Source of the DNA: Neocallimastix lanati (nom. inval.)
Lineage: Eukaryota > Neocallimastigomycota > Neocallimastigomycetes > Neocallimastigales > Neocallimastigaceae
Reading direction: 5' to 3'
Assembly (NCBI GenBank): GCA_016946835.1
Contig: JACVTC010000061.1
Span: forward strand, 851,501 to 915,500
DNA: 64,000 nt
Shown here: positions 23,421 through 35,639 of the stretch, piece after piece
How the letters are laid out: every line of letters begins with the position of its first letter
How positions within the stretch are numbered: the first letter of the stretch is position 1
The notes under the pieces: model-generated
Told to the model about the DNA's origin: nothing
Database searches by the model: none
Seen by the model: the letters and a program-made list of their open reading frames with translations, nothing else
Made by a program: the position numbers and the translations under genes

Positions 23421-23933
23421 ATTCAAAATAAAGTATATAAATAAATTCAAAAAAAAAAAAAAAAAAAAAAAAAAGGTTCATATACAACGAACCTCACTTC
23501 CAAGATTATAAGGTTTCTGTTTAAAAGTAATTTTTATTCCAGATTAGGGTTTTAATTGACTATCTGAAAGAAATTGGTCTTCTCGATTGTGTTGCAACAC
23601 AATCAAGAATATTAAGGAATATTACATTTCGGAATATTGCTTTTAAATTAAAATTTAATTCATATTTTAACGCCTCGCATTTTTTTTTTTTTAAATAATT
23701 GTAAATAAATAAATAAATAAAGAAAAATAGAAATAAATAAAAAAGGTAAATTTTTTTTTTTTTTAAACAACAAAAAAATTTTCTCAAGGACATTATGTAA
23801 CATTAAAAAAAAAAAAAAAAAAAATAGAATAAAATAAATAAAATTAATAAAATAAATAAATAAATAAATAATAAATATTAAAAAATTAAATTTAATAAAT
23901 AAAAAATAAAAAATTAAATATATTTTATTTTTA
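23421..23933. other. Spacer with 20-bp perfect palindrome
   Basis: 23585-23604 is GATTGTGTTG joined to its exact reverse complement. The remainder is poly-A, poly-T and TAAATAAA runs. The palindrome contains GTGTTGC, the start of the presumed MULE end, on both strands, so it may be two element ends joined head to head. Confidence 0.5.
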
Positions 23934-24840
23934 ATTGAGGAAAAGAACAAATTATTATAAATAAAAAATATAAACATAATTTTTCAAAAACAGAGAAGGA
24001 TAATTCAAAAGTATATATATGTACTGATTATAAAACATCATATAAATGTAAATCTTTCATTATTTTAAACAATAAAAAGGAGATACTAAAATATGAAAGC
24101 TTACATAATCATCTCGAAAAAAAATTTGATGTATCGATATCAATAGCGAAATAAAAATTTAAAGAAGAAATTAGAAAAAGTTCAGTTCCTTTTGAAATAA
24201 AACGAAAATGTACATTTAATAAAATTTCTCAAGAAATGGAATTTATATGTTCTGAATATAATACAATTAAATCCAAAATATCAAGAAATATAAATAAACA
24301 ACAACCTCCTGATGTAAAATCTTTTGATGAAATCCCGAATGAATCAGAATATTATAAAACAAAAAGAGATAAAAGCTTTATAATATTCAAAAAATTCAAA
24401 TATAATAATTTTTCAATCTCCATTTCAAGCTGAATTATTTTTAAAATATAATGATATATTCGCAGATGAAACATTCTCTATAACACCAAAATTTAGTTAT
24501 CAAATTTTCATTATAAGAGCTTTTATTAAAGAATTGAATTATTTTTACACTACTTTTTTTTTTTTTTTTTTTCTATATTAAAAAATAAAGAGCAAACAAC
24601 TAATGAAATATTACTAGAAGAAATAAAAAAAAAAAAAAAAATTCTTGTAAATATAATAATATTTTAAATGCACCAAAAAAATTTTCATTGTGATTTTGAA
24701 ATAAGAATATCTAATGCTGTAAAAAAAAAAAAGTTTTTCCTAATATTAATATTATGCTTTTCACTCTAAAAGTGCATTAGTAAAAAAATAAAAATAAATT
24801 ATGTTTTAATGAAGTGGAATATAATAAAGATTTGTATATT
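23934..24840 (+). pseudogene. Second decayed FLYWCH-MULE transposase
   Basis: Reading frames match the copy at 2502 throughout: GKEQIIINKKYK, VYICTDYKTSYKCKSFI, HNHLEKKF, EFICSEYNTIKSKISR and, after a frameshift, FADETFSITPKFSYQIF. It has an early stop (about 24152), poly-T and poly-A expansions (about 24546-24572 and 24630-24640) and loses similarity soon after the second catalytic Asp region. Its uninterrupted FSYQIF site is the reference for the LTR insertion in the other copy. Confidence 0.85.
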
Positions 24841-25019
24841 TATTATATTTTAAAATAAAATTATTATTAATTACTTTTAAATATCTTATTATTTATTAAA
24901 AATTTAAATATTATTATTTATTTATCAAATATAATTTAAGTCAGTCACTTTTACATTAAAGTTAATTTACGCTTGCATTTCATATAATGTCACTTTCCGA
25001 AATGCAACACTCCTTTAGA

Positions 25020-25300
25020 AGACTTTCTTACTGCATTTTCAGCGTTGACGCTCCTGGCTAATTTGCGCTTATACCGTTGGAATAGCAACTCTTGTCGAGT
25101 ACTAGCCCAAGGCATAATTTCTGTTAAGAGAGCCGCAGATCGCACAAAGAATGGCTTTTTTGAATAATCACCAGAAATGATTTAGTTCTTAAACAAAGCA
25201 TCCCATTTCCTTTTTATAATTTAAATCAATAATGTCTGCATCTCTTCCACCAAGAACGAAGTTGTATATTTGATACCACGTCACATATATATTTCCACAC
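25020..25300 (-). pseudogene. LINE 3' coding fragment
   Basis: GCGTTGACGCTCCTGGC at about 25040 and the block around 25120-25270 resemble GACGTCGACGCTCTTGGC at 11327 and 25818. It is an isolated piece of the same 3' coding block, without its own poly-A tail, next to the right end of the MULE relic. Confidence 0.55.
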
Positions 25301-25437
25301 TCATTATTCAGAAAATTTACTTAAATTAACAAGATTTTCACTAATTAAACTATTCACTGCATTATTAGCTAACGATACTATTATTTTCATTAATACTAAT
25401 ATTCATTGATATTAATATTCCTATTTTCTCTATCACT

Positions 25438-25439
<2 letters not shown>

Positions 25440-25472
<33 letters not shown>

Positions 25473-26480
25473 CAGGGAAGAGAATACACTTCCAAAACTT
25501 TATTAATTTTGTTATAAAAAAAATACATGTAGGTGAAAAGTACATTATAAATTAAAAATAAAAATAAAACTTAAAAAATAAAAAATAAAAAAGCTCAAAA
25601 AAATACTATGTATTTCGACAAGTTGTACTATGCGGGAATTTTTCCCTTCCTGAACAAATAAAAAAGAAATAAAACCTAGAAGTGACATCTTTAAAATAGA
25701 TAGTGTGGTGTCCACTAAACTCTCCCCGGATTCATCATAGATTGAACTACTAGGGCGAGATTCACCCTTCGTAGAAATAGATGATGATCCTGTATTATCA
25801 ATTATGCCTTATCAGTACGACGTCGACGCTCTTGGTTAAGTTTGGTAATTTGGAATACCTATCAAATAATAGCTCAAACGAACTACTCGTGATAGGTATT
25901 GCCCTTGTTAAGAATTCCGCCAAGCCCACAATTTTTGGAACAGGTGACTCAGATGAACCTTTGAAAAGTAGTTCATTTAATTGTCTTTATTCCCCACTAT
26001 CGAAATGTGGCTCATTTAAAACTAAAGTTCCACCTAAAAAAGGAACAAGTATATATAATGATTGAGCAAGTATATATAATCATCAAAATCAGAAATAAAT
26101 ACATAGGAAGAAAGAGGATTAAACGCTCTAATCTTCCTAAGGAATAAAAACATAGAAATCATCGATGAAATTTAAAGAATTCCATCTAAAAGATGCAAGA
26201 GCATCACCTTTAAAAATCCAATGTTCAAAAGATTGATTACCTTCGCCACAACAGGGGCAAGTCTTGGGCCAATCTTCTGAAACTCTACCCATTCTAATAA
26301 CCACAGTGTAAACGTATAACCCACGAAATCCCTATATTGAATTGAGGATATTTTAAGCTAAGCATAATAATAGTATCACTAATTCTACTACTATTAAAAA
26401 TATTATTTCTATTGCTATTTTTATTAACATTATAAACTTCCTTACTACTATTAGAATCTGTATTTGATACTATATTATTC
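25440..26480 (-). pseudogene. LINE 3' fragment with poly-A tail
   Basis: A poly-T of about 30 nt (25440-25469) followed by AGACAGGGAAGAGAATAC marks the minus-strand 3' end. The 3' coding block around 25810-26060 resembles 11310-11560, and the knuckle reads CPCCGEGNQSFEHWIF near 26240. Beyond 26290 a short frame (NIVSNTDSNSS) has no similarity I recognise. It is 5'-truncated, with no RT. Confidence 0.75.
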
Positions 26481-26991
26481 ATATCTAGGATACAGTGTTT
26501 TTACATCACTATTTGATATTGGACAATATTTTGATATTGTTATATAGAAAATTAATTCATCATCATCTTATTGTTAAATATAATTTTAAATTTATACTTC
26601 TAAAAATACTCCAAAACAAAAATATACCAAAATAAATTTATCAAAAAATAAATAAATAAATAAAAAAATTTTTACTTTAAAAATTTCCTTTCATAAATTG
26701 CATCAAAAAATTTTCATTCTTCAATATATTTTAATTATTTTCATATCCTTTTTATACTCTTTAAATTTTTTATTTTTTATTTTTTATTTTTTATTTTATT
26801 TTATTTATTTTTTTTTTTTTACATTTTTAATTTTTTACAGTTTTTATTTACAAAACATTTAACATTTCTTTATATAAAAGAATATTAATATTTTTTTTAT
26901 CAAGACATACCTAAAAATTAATTATTTATAAAAAAGAATGTTTATTAGTTATCCATTTTTGTACTAATAATTTATTATTTTTAAATTTATA
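26481..26991. other. AT-rich spacer downstream of the snoRNA cluster
   Basis: This is where a seventh snoRNA (snR72 type, guide for 25S A876) would sit if the yeast cluster were complete. I searched for the GGTTCGATTAGTC-type guide and for a C/D box pair and found neither. The region is otherwise plain A/T sequence. Confidence 0.6.
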
Positions 26992-27088
26992 GAAAGCTTC
27001 TTTCAGTTTAATGCCTTGTCACAGGCAGTCTAATCATTATATTTCATTAGACCGTCGTGAAAAATTAAATCATCATCTAAGCTTCCCA
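26992..27088 (-). ncRNA. snR73: Box C/D snoRNA, snR73 type (25S Cm2959)
   Basis: Terminal stem: minus-strand GGGAAGCTT (27088-27080) with AAGCTTTC (26999-26992). Box C ATGATGA is at 27077-27071 and box D CTGA at 27006-27003, both within a few bases of the stem. The guide TCACGACGGTCTAA (27060-27047) is complementary to 25S TTAGACCGTCGTGA. With D' ATGA (27047-27044), the fifth upstream nucleotide pairs with the first C of GACCG, which is C2959 in yeast numbering, the known snR73 (human U35) target. It is the last of six minus-strand snoRNAs. A second guide before box D has no target I recognise. Confidence 0.9.
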
Positions 27089-27252
27089 TAACATATTTTT
27101 TCAATAATTACCTTTTTTTTCTAATTTTATTATATAGTTTCCCTTTTTAATTTTTATTACTATATAAATTTATATATTAATAAATTAAATGTTAAATATT
27201 TATTAATAATTTCTTATTATATAATTTTATATATATCATTTATTTTATTAAT

Positions 27253-27352
27253 AAATGATTATCAATTCAGACTTTAAAAAATTTTCAACATAATTTATTA
27301 AGACATATGCTTGTCTATTTTTTAATATTGTCATCATTACAGATATACATTT
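27253..27352 (-). ncRNA. snR74: Box C/D snoRNA, snR74 type (18S Am28)
   Basis: Imperfect terminal stem (AAATG and TATC against GATA and CATTT), box C ATGATGA (27337-27331) and box D CTGA (27270-27267). The guide AGACAAGCATATG is complementary to the conserved 5' end of 18S rRNA, CATATGCTTGTCT. With a degenerate D' box CTTA (27302-27299), the fifth upstream nucleotide (27307) pairs with A28 in yeast numbering, the known snR74 (human U27) target. The guide next to box D is A/U-only and has no clear target. Confidence 0.88.
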
Positions 27353-27484
27353 ATTATAAAATTACCTTCTAGATTCAGTTCCCAATTTTAATTTTTCTTT
27401 ATGTTTATTCATGCTTTCACAATTTCTATAAATATTTATAAAAATATAATTAATATATTTGATTTTATGCTTTTAAATTAATAA

Positions 27485-27599
27485 ATTAATTAAATATAAA
27501 CGATCAGTTAAGCATGAATGGTAGAAAAAAGTTTATCAACAGTGAATAACTCTTCTGACTCGTCATCAGTAGTCCTCATCTCGTTTATATTTAATTAAT
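27485..27599 (-). ncRNA. snR75: Box C/D snoRNA, snR75 type (25S Gm2288)
   Basis: An exact 19-bp inverted repeat (27485-27503 and 27581-27599, including TATAAACGA/TCGTTTATA) forms an unusually long terminal stem. Box D CTGA is at 27507-27504. Box C is degenerate, GAGATGA (27582-27576), overlapping the stem. The guide GATGACGAG (27567-27559) is complementary to 25S CTCGTCATC. With D' CAGA (27557-27554), the fifth upstream nucleotide pairs with G2288, the snR75 target. A second guide before box D, CCATTCATGC, is complementary to 25S GCATGAATGG just downstream of that site, so a second target near G2307 is possible but weaker. Confidence 0.87.
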
Positions 27600-27739
27600 A
27601 TTTACTTTATATATATATATAACTTTAAAAATTTTTACCTTTTCTAATTCCTTAGTCTTCTTTCAATTTTTTTATTAATAATATTTTATTAATATTTTTA
27701 ATATTTAATATATTTTTAAATAAATGTATATTTTTATTT

Positions 27740-27844
27740 TATATTTTTATCAGAATGACTTTCTGAAGGTCATTATATTTTTATCTACACTTTTTGTATT
27801 CAGCGCCCAGTGCGTCCAAAGACGCACCATCATTTAAAAATATA
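27740..27844 (-). ncRNA. snR76: Box C/D snoRNA, snR76 type (25S Cm2197)
   Basis: A 10-bp terminal stem TATATTTTTA/TAAAAATATA (27740-27749, 27835-27844), box C ATGATGG (27833-27827) and box D CTGA (27753-27750). The D' box CTGA is at 27803-27800. The guide GCACTGGGCG (27813-27804) is complementary to 25S GCCCAGTGC, and the fifth nucleotide upstream of D' pairs with C2197, the snR76 target. An internal hairpin GTGCGTC/GACGCAC overlaps the guide, so the guide may be partly sequestered in the free RNA. Confidence 0.9.
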
Positions 27845-27938
27845 ATAAATATACTTTTTACTTTAAATAAATATTAAATATTTAAAAAATATTAATTTAT
27901 ATTATTAATATTATTTATTTAATACTTTTTTTTTCAAT

Positions 27939-28042
27939 AAAACAAAATATCAGATGTGCCCAGATATTTTCAACACTGTCATTCAGCCGGTAATTCCAGC
28001 TATATTTATCTGATGTTTTCATCATTTAAATTATTTTGTTTT
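27939..28042 (-). ncRNA. snR77: Box C/D snoRNA, snR77 type (18S Um578)
   Basis: An 11-bp terminal stem AAAACAAAATA/TATTTTGTTTT (27939-27949, 28032-28042), consensus box C ATGATGA (28025-28019) and box D CTGA (27953-27950). The D' box CTGA is at 27986-27983. The guide AGCTGGAATTACCG (28001-27988) is perfectly complementary to CGGTAATTCCAGCT, the universally conserved 530-loop of 18S rRNA. The fifth nucleotide upstream of D' pairs with U578, the snR77 target (human SNORD65). This is the clearest of the six. Confidence 0.94.
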
Positions 28043-28187
28043 ACAAATAATTTTATATTTTTATAATTCATTAATATAAATTATTTTTAATCTTTTCTTT
28101 TTTATAAAATTTTAATAAATTTATTATATATCTATATCAAATGAGATATAATTATATAAAAAATCTATTTATTTTATTTTTTTTCCA

Positions 28188-28293
28188 TTATTTAAAAATA
28201 ATTAAATCAGGGCATGAAGGTTTATAATCACTTTATTATGATTCAGAAACTCTAGTTTGTTTATGCAAACATCATTTAACTATTTTTAAATAA
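28188..28293 (-). ncRNA. snR78: Box C/D snoRNA, snR78 type (25S Um2421)
   Basis: A long A/T terminal stem (about 28188-28206 with 28275-28293), box C ATGATGT (28275-28269), box D CTGA (28210-28207) and D' box CTGA (28246-28243). The guide CAAACTAGAGT (28259-28249) is complementary to 25S ACTCTAGTTTG, and the fifth nucleotide upstream of D' pairs with U2421, the snR78 target. It is the first snoRNA of the cluster in the direction of transcription, nearest the presumed promoter. The guide before box D (AAACCTTCATGCC) has no target I recognise. Confidence 0.9.
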
Positions 28294-29130
28294 TTTTTAC
28301 TAAAACTAATACAAAAATCATTTAAAAAAAAAAATTTATTCTTTTTATTTGGTTTTTGTATTTTTTCTTTTCTAGTTTTCTATCTTTTCTACTTTTATTT
28401 TTTATTTTATTATTATTTTTTCTTTTTTCTTAATTTCTTTATACAAAAGAAGGAGTAAAACTTTTACTGGAGTTGATTCTATATTTAAATAAAATAAAAA
28501 AAAAAACTTCATAAAAAAAAAAAAAAAAGGCAGAAGAAATCCAATCAAAAAAAATATAATATTGTATGATTGGATTATTTTTATTTTTTTATTTTTATTT
28601 TTATTTTTTTTTTTTTAAAAAAAACTTAATTATAAAATTTAATAATTTTAATTATTATTAATTATAATTACATTATTATAATTAAAATTTATTTATATAT
28701 ATGTAAATTTATAAAAAAATAATTATAATTTATTAATAAATTGAATAAATCATATTGAATTTAAATAATTGTAATTATGAATAAAAAATAAAAAAATAAA
28801 CAGAAAAATAGTCATATGATATATCATATGTTTATAACCTGATTTTCATATATTTATCATAGTTTAACATAAATGTATGCTAATCTTTAATTTATTTGAA
28901 AAAAATTTAATAGAATTTTTAATTTTTTTTAATTTATAAATTTTTAATTTATTAATTTAATTTATTTATATTAAATAAATAAAATATTAAAAAAAAATAA
29001 TAATTTTTTTTTAATTTTAATAAAAATTTTTTTATATATAAAATTTTAATTTATTAATTTTAAAAACAATTTATAAAGAAAAGAAAAAAAAAGTTCAATA
29101 TATATATTTATATAGTATTAATTTAAAAAA
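28294..29130. promoter_or_regulatory. Divergent spacer between snoRNA cluster and PIH1 gene
   Basis: About 840 bp separates the first snoRNA (minus strand) from the start of the PIH1 gene (plus strand), so both promoters should lie here, possibly shared. Visible elements are an 18-bp perfect palindrome CATATGATATATCATATG (28813-28830), a hairpin AATCCAATCA/TGATTGGATT with a 19-nt loop (28538-28576) and a short hairpin AGTAAAA/TTTTACT (28454-28467). The 10-bp hairpin would sit in the 5' leader of a polycistronic snoRNA precursor, where yeast uses an RNase III site. Promoter function is inferred from position only. Confidence 0.5.
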
Positions 29131-31150
<2,020 letters not shown>

Positions 31151-31258
31151 ATGTAATATATAAAACTTTATAAAAGTAAAAAGGGAACAAAAAAAAAATT
31201 TTTTTTTTATCAATATAAATTAAGAAAAGTCTTATTTTCAGATATAATTTTAAAAATC

Positions 31259-31306
<48 letters not shown>

Positions 31307-31399
31307 ATTAAATTTTAATATTAGTTATATATAAAACTAATACTTTCAGGTTCAAAATTAATCAATATTAAATAAAATATTATATTTTTATACCTAAAC

Positions 31400-31432
<33 letters not shown>

Positions 31433-31691
31433 CGATTATATTCATTAATATCTTTAATTGTTGTATTTCTTTTAATCTCCATCTACTTTAAATCGATTAA
31501 ATATTTTTGAATATTTTTTTCTTTTTTTATTTTTTATTTTTTATTTTTTATTTATTTATTTATATATTTTTTTTATATTTATATTTATATTTATATTTAT
31601 ATTTATTTTTTTTTTTATTTTATTTTATTTTATTTTATTTTAATTTTAATTTTTATTTTTATTTTTATTTTTATTTTTATTTTTATTTTTA

Positions 31692-31722
<31 letters not shown>

Positions 31723-32286
31723 TTATTTTATTTTATTTTAATATTATTTTATTATTGTTATTTTTTTTTTAATGTTGTTTTTATATTAATGTTTATTTTT
31801 ATCATTTTATAATTATAATTATTATTATGAATTAATTAAATATAAATAAAATATAAAATATAATATGGGAAGGAAAAATTATTAAATAATAGATAATTAT
31901 ATTATTAATTACTAATTATTATTATTTATATAAATTACCTTTTTTATTTTATTTTATTTTTTTTTTTTTTAAAAAAAAAAAAAATAAAATAAAATAAAAT
32001 AAAAAAGTAATTTATATAACTATGTAAGTATTTTTTGTTTTGTTGTTTTATTTTGTTTTTCCTTTTCTTATTATTTTATTTAATTTTATTTTCTAAAGTC
32101 TATTAATACTAGTTTTTTAATTATCATTATTATTTATTTATTTATTTATTTATTATTGTATATATATTTATTATCACTTTCTTATTATTATTTTTTTTCA
32201 TTTTATTTATTTTATCTATTTTTTTATTTTATTATTTATTTTTTTTTTTTTTTTTTTTTTTATATAGTTTATTTAATTTTGTTTAT
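31151..32286. other. Spacer between two convergent genes
   Basis: It holds (TTTTTA)n and (TTTTA)n arrays around 31520-31740, (AAT)n near 31399-31430, and a T-run/A-run inverted pair near 31960-32005 (TTTTATTTTA...TAAAATAAAA) that can fold into a long hairpin. No gene is supported; the 101-codon Phe/Tyr frame at 31507 is repeat translation. Both flanking genes end here, so their polyadenylation signals should lie inside. Confidence 0.7.
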
Positions 32287-34902
32287 TTATTCTAAATGTT
32301 GATAGCCAGGTTCAGATGAAGAAGAATATTTATAGACATTAAATTGATAAATAATTATTATATCGAAAATAAAGGTACCAACACTACCAATTAAATATGG
32401 TAGAGTACCAGCAAAGAATTTTTCATCAATAGGTGGGAAACGGATCATAATAGAAAGACCATAGAATAAATTACCTAAAATGGTACAAAGGAAAAGGAAA
32501 ATGGAAAGACCTTCGACCGAACGATTTCTTTTATTTTCAAGAATTTGTGGAATTCTACAACAGAAGTAAAGTAAACCACTACCCCAAGCCATGAAACTAC
32601 CTAAAACCTTTTGAGTCATACTAAGGTCTGGTTTTTCATCACATATTTTAATCGGTTCATCACGAGTTTCCAATAAACGACGACTATTATAGCCTTCTGA
32701 CCAATTGAAAGCTCTTGCTTGAACTTGAATAATAAATAAGGATAACAAAGCAATGGTTTGAATAACAGTAGATAAACCCTTTCCTCTCTTTGGCTTTCTT
32801 CCCTTCTTTTTCTTTCCCTTTTTTCCCTTCTTTTTTCTTCTTCTGTTAAGGGAAGATTCACTTCTATTTAAACTACCTTCACCTTCATCTTCACCTTCAC
32901 CTTCATTTTCATTATCATCATCATCGTCTTCATCATCATCATCTTCTTCTCCATCCTTAGCATCAATACTTAAAGAGCTAGCCTCCTTACTACTACTTTC
33001 ATAAATTTCTTCAGTAGAATTTTTACTATCTTCACCATCATTATCTTCTTCTTGATTAGTTAAACTTTCTTGACTTTCATTCTTAGTATTTCTCATATTA
33101 GCTTTAGAAAGGGAACTACTAATTGAAGCACTGAAAGATTGTGCATTAGTATCTGTATTAATATTGGAAGTAATATTATAAACTGGTACTTCCTCATTAT
33201 GAACTTGATGATTTTTTTCTTCAGCTTGAGATTGAGCTTGAGCTTCTTGTTGCTTCTGACTAATTTCATCAAAAGTTTCATATTTAGTTTCTGGTTTAGA
33301 GACTTCTTGTGGTTCTGGTTTTGGTTCAGAAATAACCTCAATGTTTTCATTTTCTAAGAAAGATCGTTTAGAACTTTTTGAAATGACCGAACTAGAAAGA
33401 GATCCAGCACCATTATTATTAGTTGTAGAAGTAGTATCAGTAGTAGTATTAGTGTTAGTATTAGTAGCAGTTGGTTCTGTAACATCTACAGGAGAAGCTA
33501 TATTATTTATGTTTGCTTTTGGGGTGGCATCAATAGCTTCAACAGGATCTAATGGAGGATGAATTGGTGATTTTTGAATATCACTGAATGTTTCATAGGT
33601 ATGTTGTAAAGAAGAAACTTGACGATCTTTATCATCTTGTGATTCTCCACCTTCAGTTTTAACAATTAATTGATCATATTCATTTGGTTCTTGATCTTCT
33701 TCTTCTTCTTCTTCAATAACATTTGGACCCTTATAAATGAATTTGTAATAAAAATATTGACCCATAATAAGAACTTCCATTAATGCGAAGTAAATACCAA
33801 CAACCTTTTGAATTGGATATTGTTCAGTTAAAATAGTACCAATATAATTAGCTATTTTAATTTTTTTTTTTTTATTAATATATTATTATATTATATGTAT
33901 ATATGTATTGTAACAGTATTAATATTATGAATAAATTATGAATATATTATATGTATAATTTAATTATGAAATAAATATAATTTAAAAATTGTTATTTCTT
34001 TACCAAAATCACCAAAGAACCAAATAATAATTAATACCAATGATAAACCATCGGTACTTTTTCTTTTATAATTTTCATAAATTTGAGGATAGAAAGCTAT
34101 TAATTTTTTTTTTTTTAATTATATTTTTATATAATATAATTTATTGAAGATATAAATTGTATTAGTATATACCGAAGAAATTTTAAAAATAATATTTTTG
34201 TTGATATTATTGATAAAACAATAAAAAAAAAAAATTTTTTTTTTCATTACCAACGAAATAAAAGATAATAGAAATGACCCCTGAATAATAACTAAACTTT
34301 TCTAATGGTGTATAGATACAATCACCTATAAAATATTTTATAAAAAAGTTTTTTTTTTTTTTTTTATAATATTAATATTTTCCGCATTTTTATTAAAATT
34401 ATAATAATATCGAACTATTTTATTCAATAAATAGATTTTTAATATTTAATTATTCAATTATTTTTGATAACTTTATATTATTTTCGTAATTATTAAAATA
34501 AATTAATTTAAATTTTTAATAATTAATTTACAAATTATTTTTTTTATAAAAATAAAAAATAATAATAATTTATATTAATGATACTTCAAAAATAAATCAA
34601 AATATATATTTTCTTTTAAAATAATAATAATAATAATAATAAAAATTATATTATTTTTTCAGAATTGTAAATTATAAATGAAATTTCAAAAACTTATTGA
34701 TTTAGACTTTAATTATTAACATTTAAATTATTTTTATTTTTTATTTTTTTTTTCTACTATTTTAAAATAATAATTTTATATACATAAATATATAAATATA
34801 TAAATAAAATATATCATTACCGAAAACAGAGCCAATCCACTGAACATATTTGTATCCACCTTTTTCTGTTGGGTTACATATACAATTTTCCCAAAAACCC
34901 AT
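32287..34902 (-). CDS. PQ-loop vacuolar/lysosomal amino-acid transporter
   Basis: Four exons on the minus strand join in frame to 604 aa: 34902-34821 (starting MGFWENCICNP), 34325-34251, 34096-34004 and 33851-32287, with GT-AG introns. Two PQ-loop repeats are present: FYPQIYENYKRKSTDGLSL in exon 3, and RIPQILENKRNRSVEGLSI near the C terminus, each within helical membrane segments. This matches the SLC66A1/PQLC2 and yeast Ypq1-3 family, exporters of cationic amino acids from vacuole or lysosome. Family members are about 300 aa. Here the loop between helix sets is expanded by roughly 300 residues that are acidic, Ser/Thr/Asn- and Gln-rich, ending in a basic KGKKGKKKKGRKPKRGK tract. The C terminus is tyrosine- and leucine-containing and may carry a sorting signal (inference). 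Confidence 0.94.
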
Positions 34903-35639
34903 ATTTTTTTATTTTTTATTTTATTTTATTTTATTTTATTTAATATTTATCGACCTTTTGTTTTTTGTTTTTTGCTTTGTTTTTGCTTTTTCTTTTTTAT
35001 TTTGAACTCTTTATTCAATAAATATATATATACATATATACTTTTAATATTAAAACAATAATATATATATATTTCTTCTATTTATTGAAAAAAACAAAAA
35101 TAATAATTATAAAGATTTCTTTAATAAAATATAAATCTTATTATATTTTCTTTTTTATAGTATCTATTATTATTAATATATATATAAATGTTTTCTTTAA
35201 AAAAAAAAAAGAAAAAAAAGAAAAACAAAGGAAAGGAAATATTTTTTTGACACAAAAAAATTGAATATTATTTGAATCCCTTAACTATTTATATATATAT
35301 AACTTTTAAAATTTTTTTTTTTATTTTAATTTTTTTTTTCTTAACAGATTTCAATTTCATTTATTAAATAAATAATCAAACAATAAGAATTATATATTCT
35401 TTTTATTATATATATAAAAAAAGAAAATCAAAATTCCTTATTGTATAAACTATATAAATAATAAATGATTATTTATAATATTGAATGATAAAATATGAAG
35501 CCGTAAATTCGAAAATTAAAAAAAAAAAATTTTTTTTCTTGTATTATATAAATTAAATATATTAAATAAATAAAATAAAAATCAAATATAAATTAAAGAG
35601 TAACAATCATTAATATTATATATTATTAAACTCAATCTT

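Larger units (their letters stand above)
21957..25013 (+). mobile_element. Probable extent of second MULE element, invaded by a LINE
   Basis: GTGTTGTATTTCGAAAAG at 21957 and its inverse (minus-strand GTGTTGCATTTCGGAAAG) ending at 25013 could be the two terminal inverted repeats of one MULE. The transposase relic at 23934-24840 lies inside in the expected orientation. A LINE fragment (22339 to about 23420) sits between the left end and the transposase. No 8-11 bp target duplication could be seen at the edges, so the limits are tentative. Confidence 0.4.

Noticed and set aside
27559-27575. CTGATGA suggesting a hammerhead ribozyme core
   Set aside because: No stem II or GAAA element follows; the sequence is explained as the guide of the snR75-type RNA.
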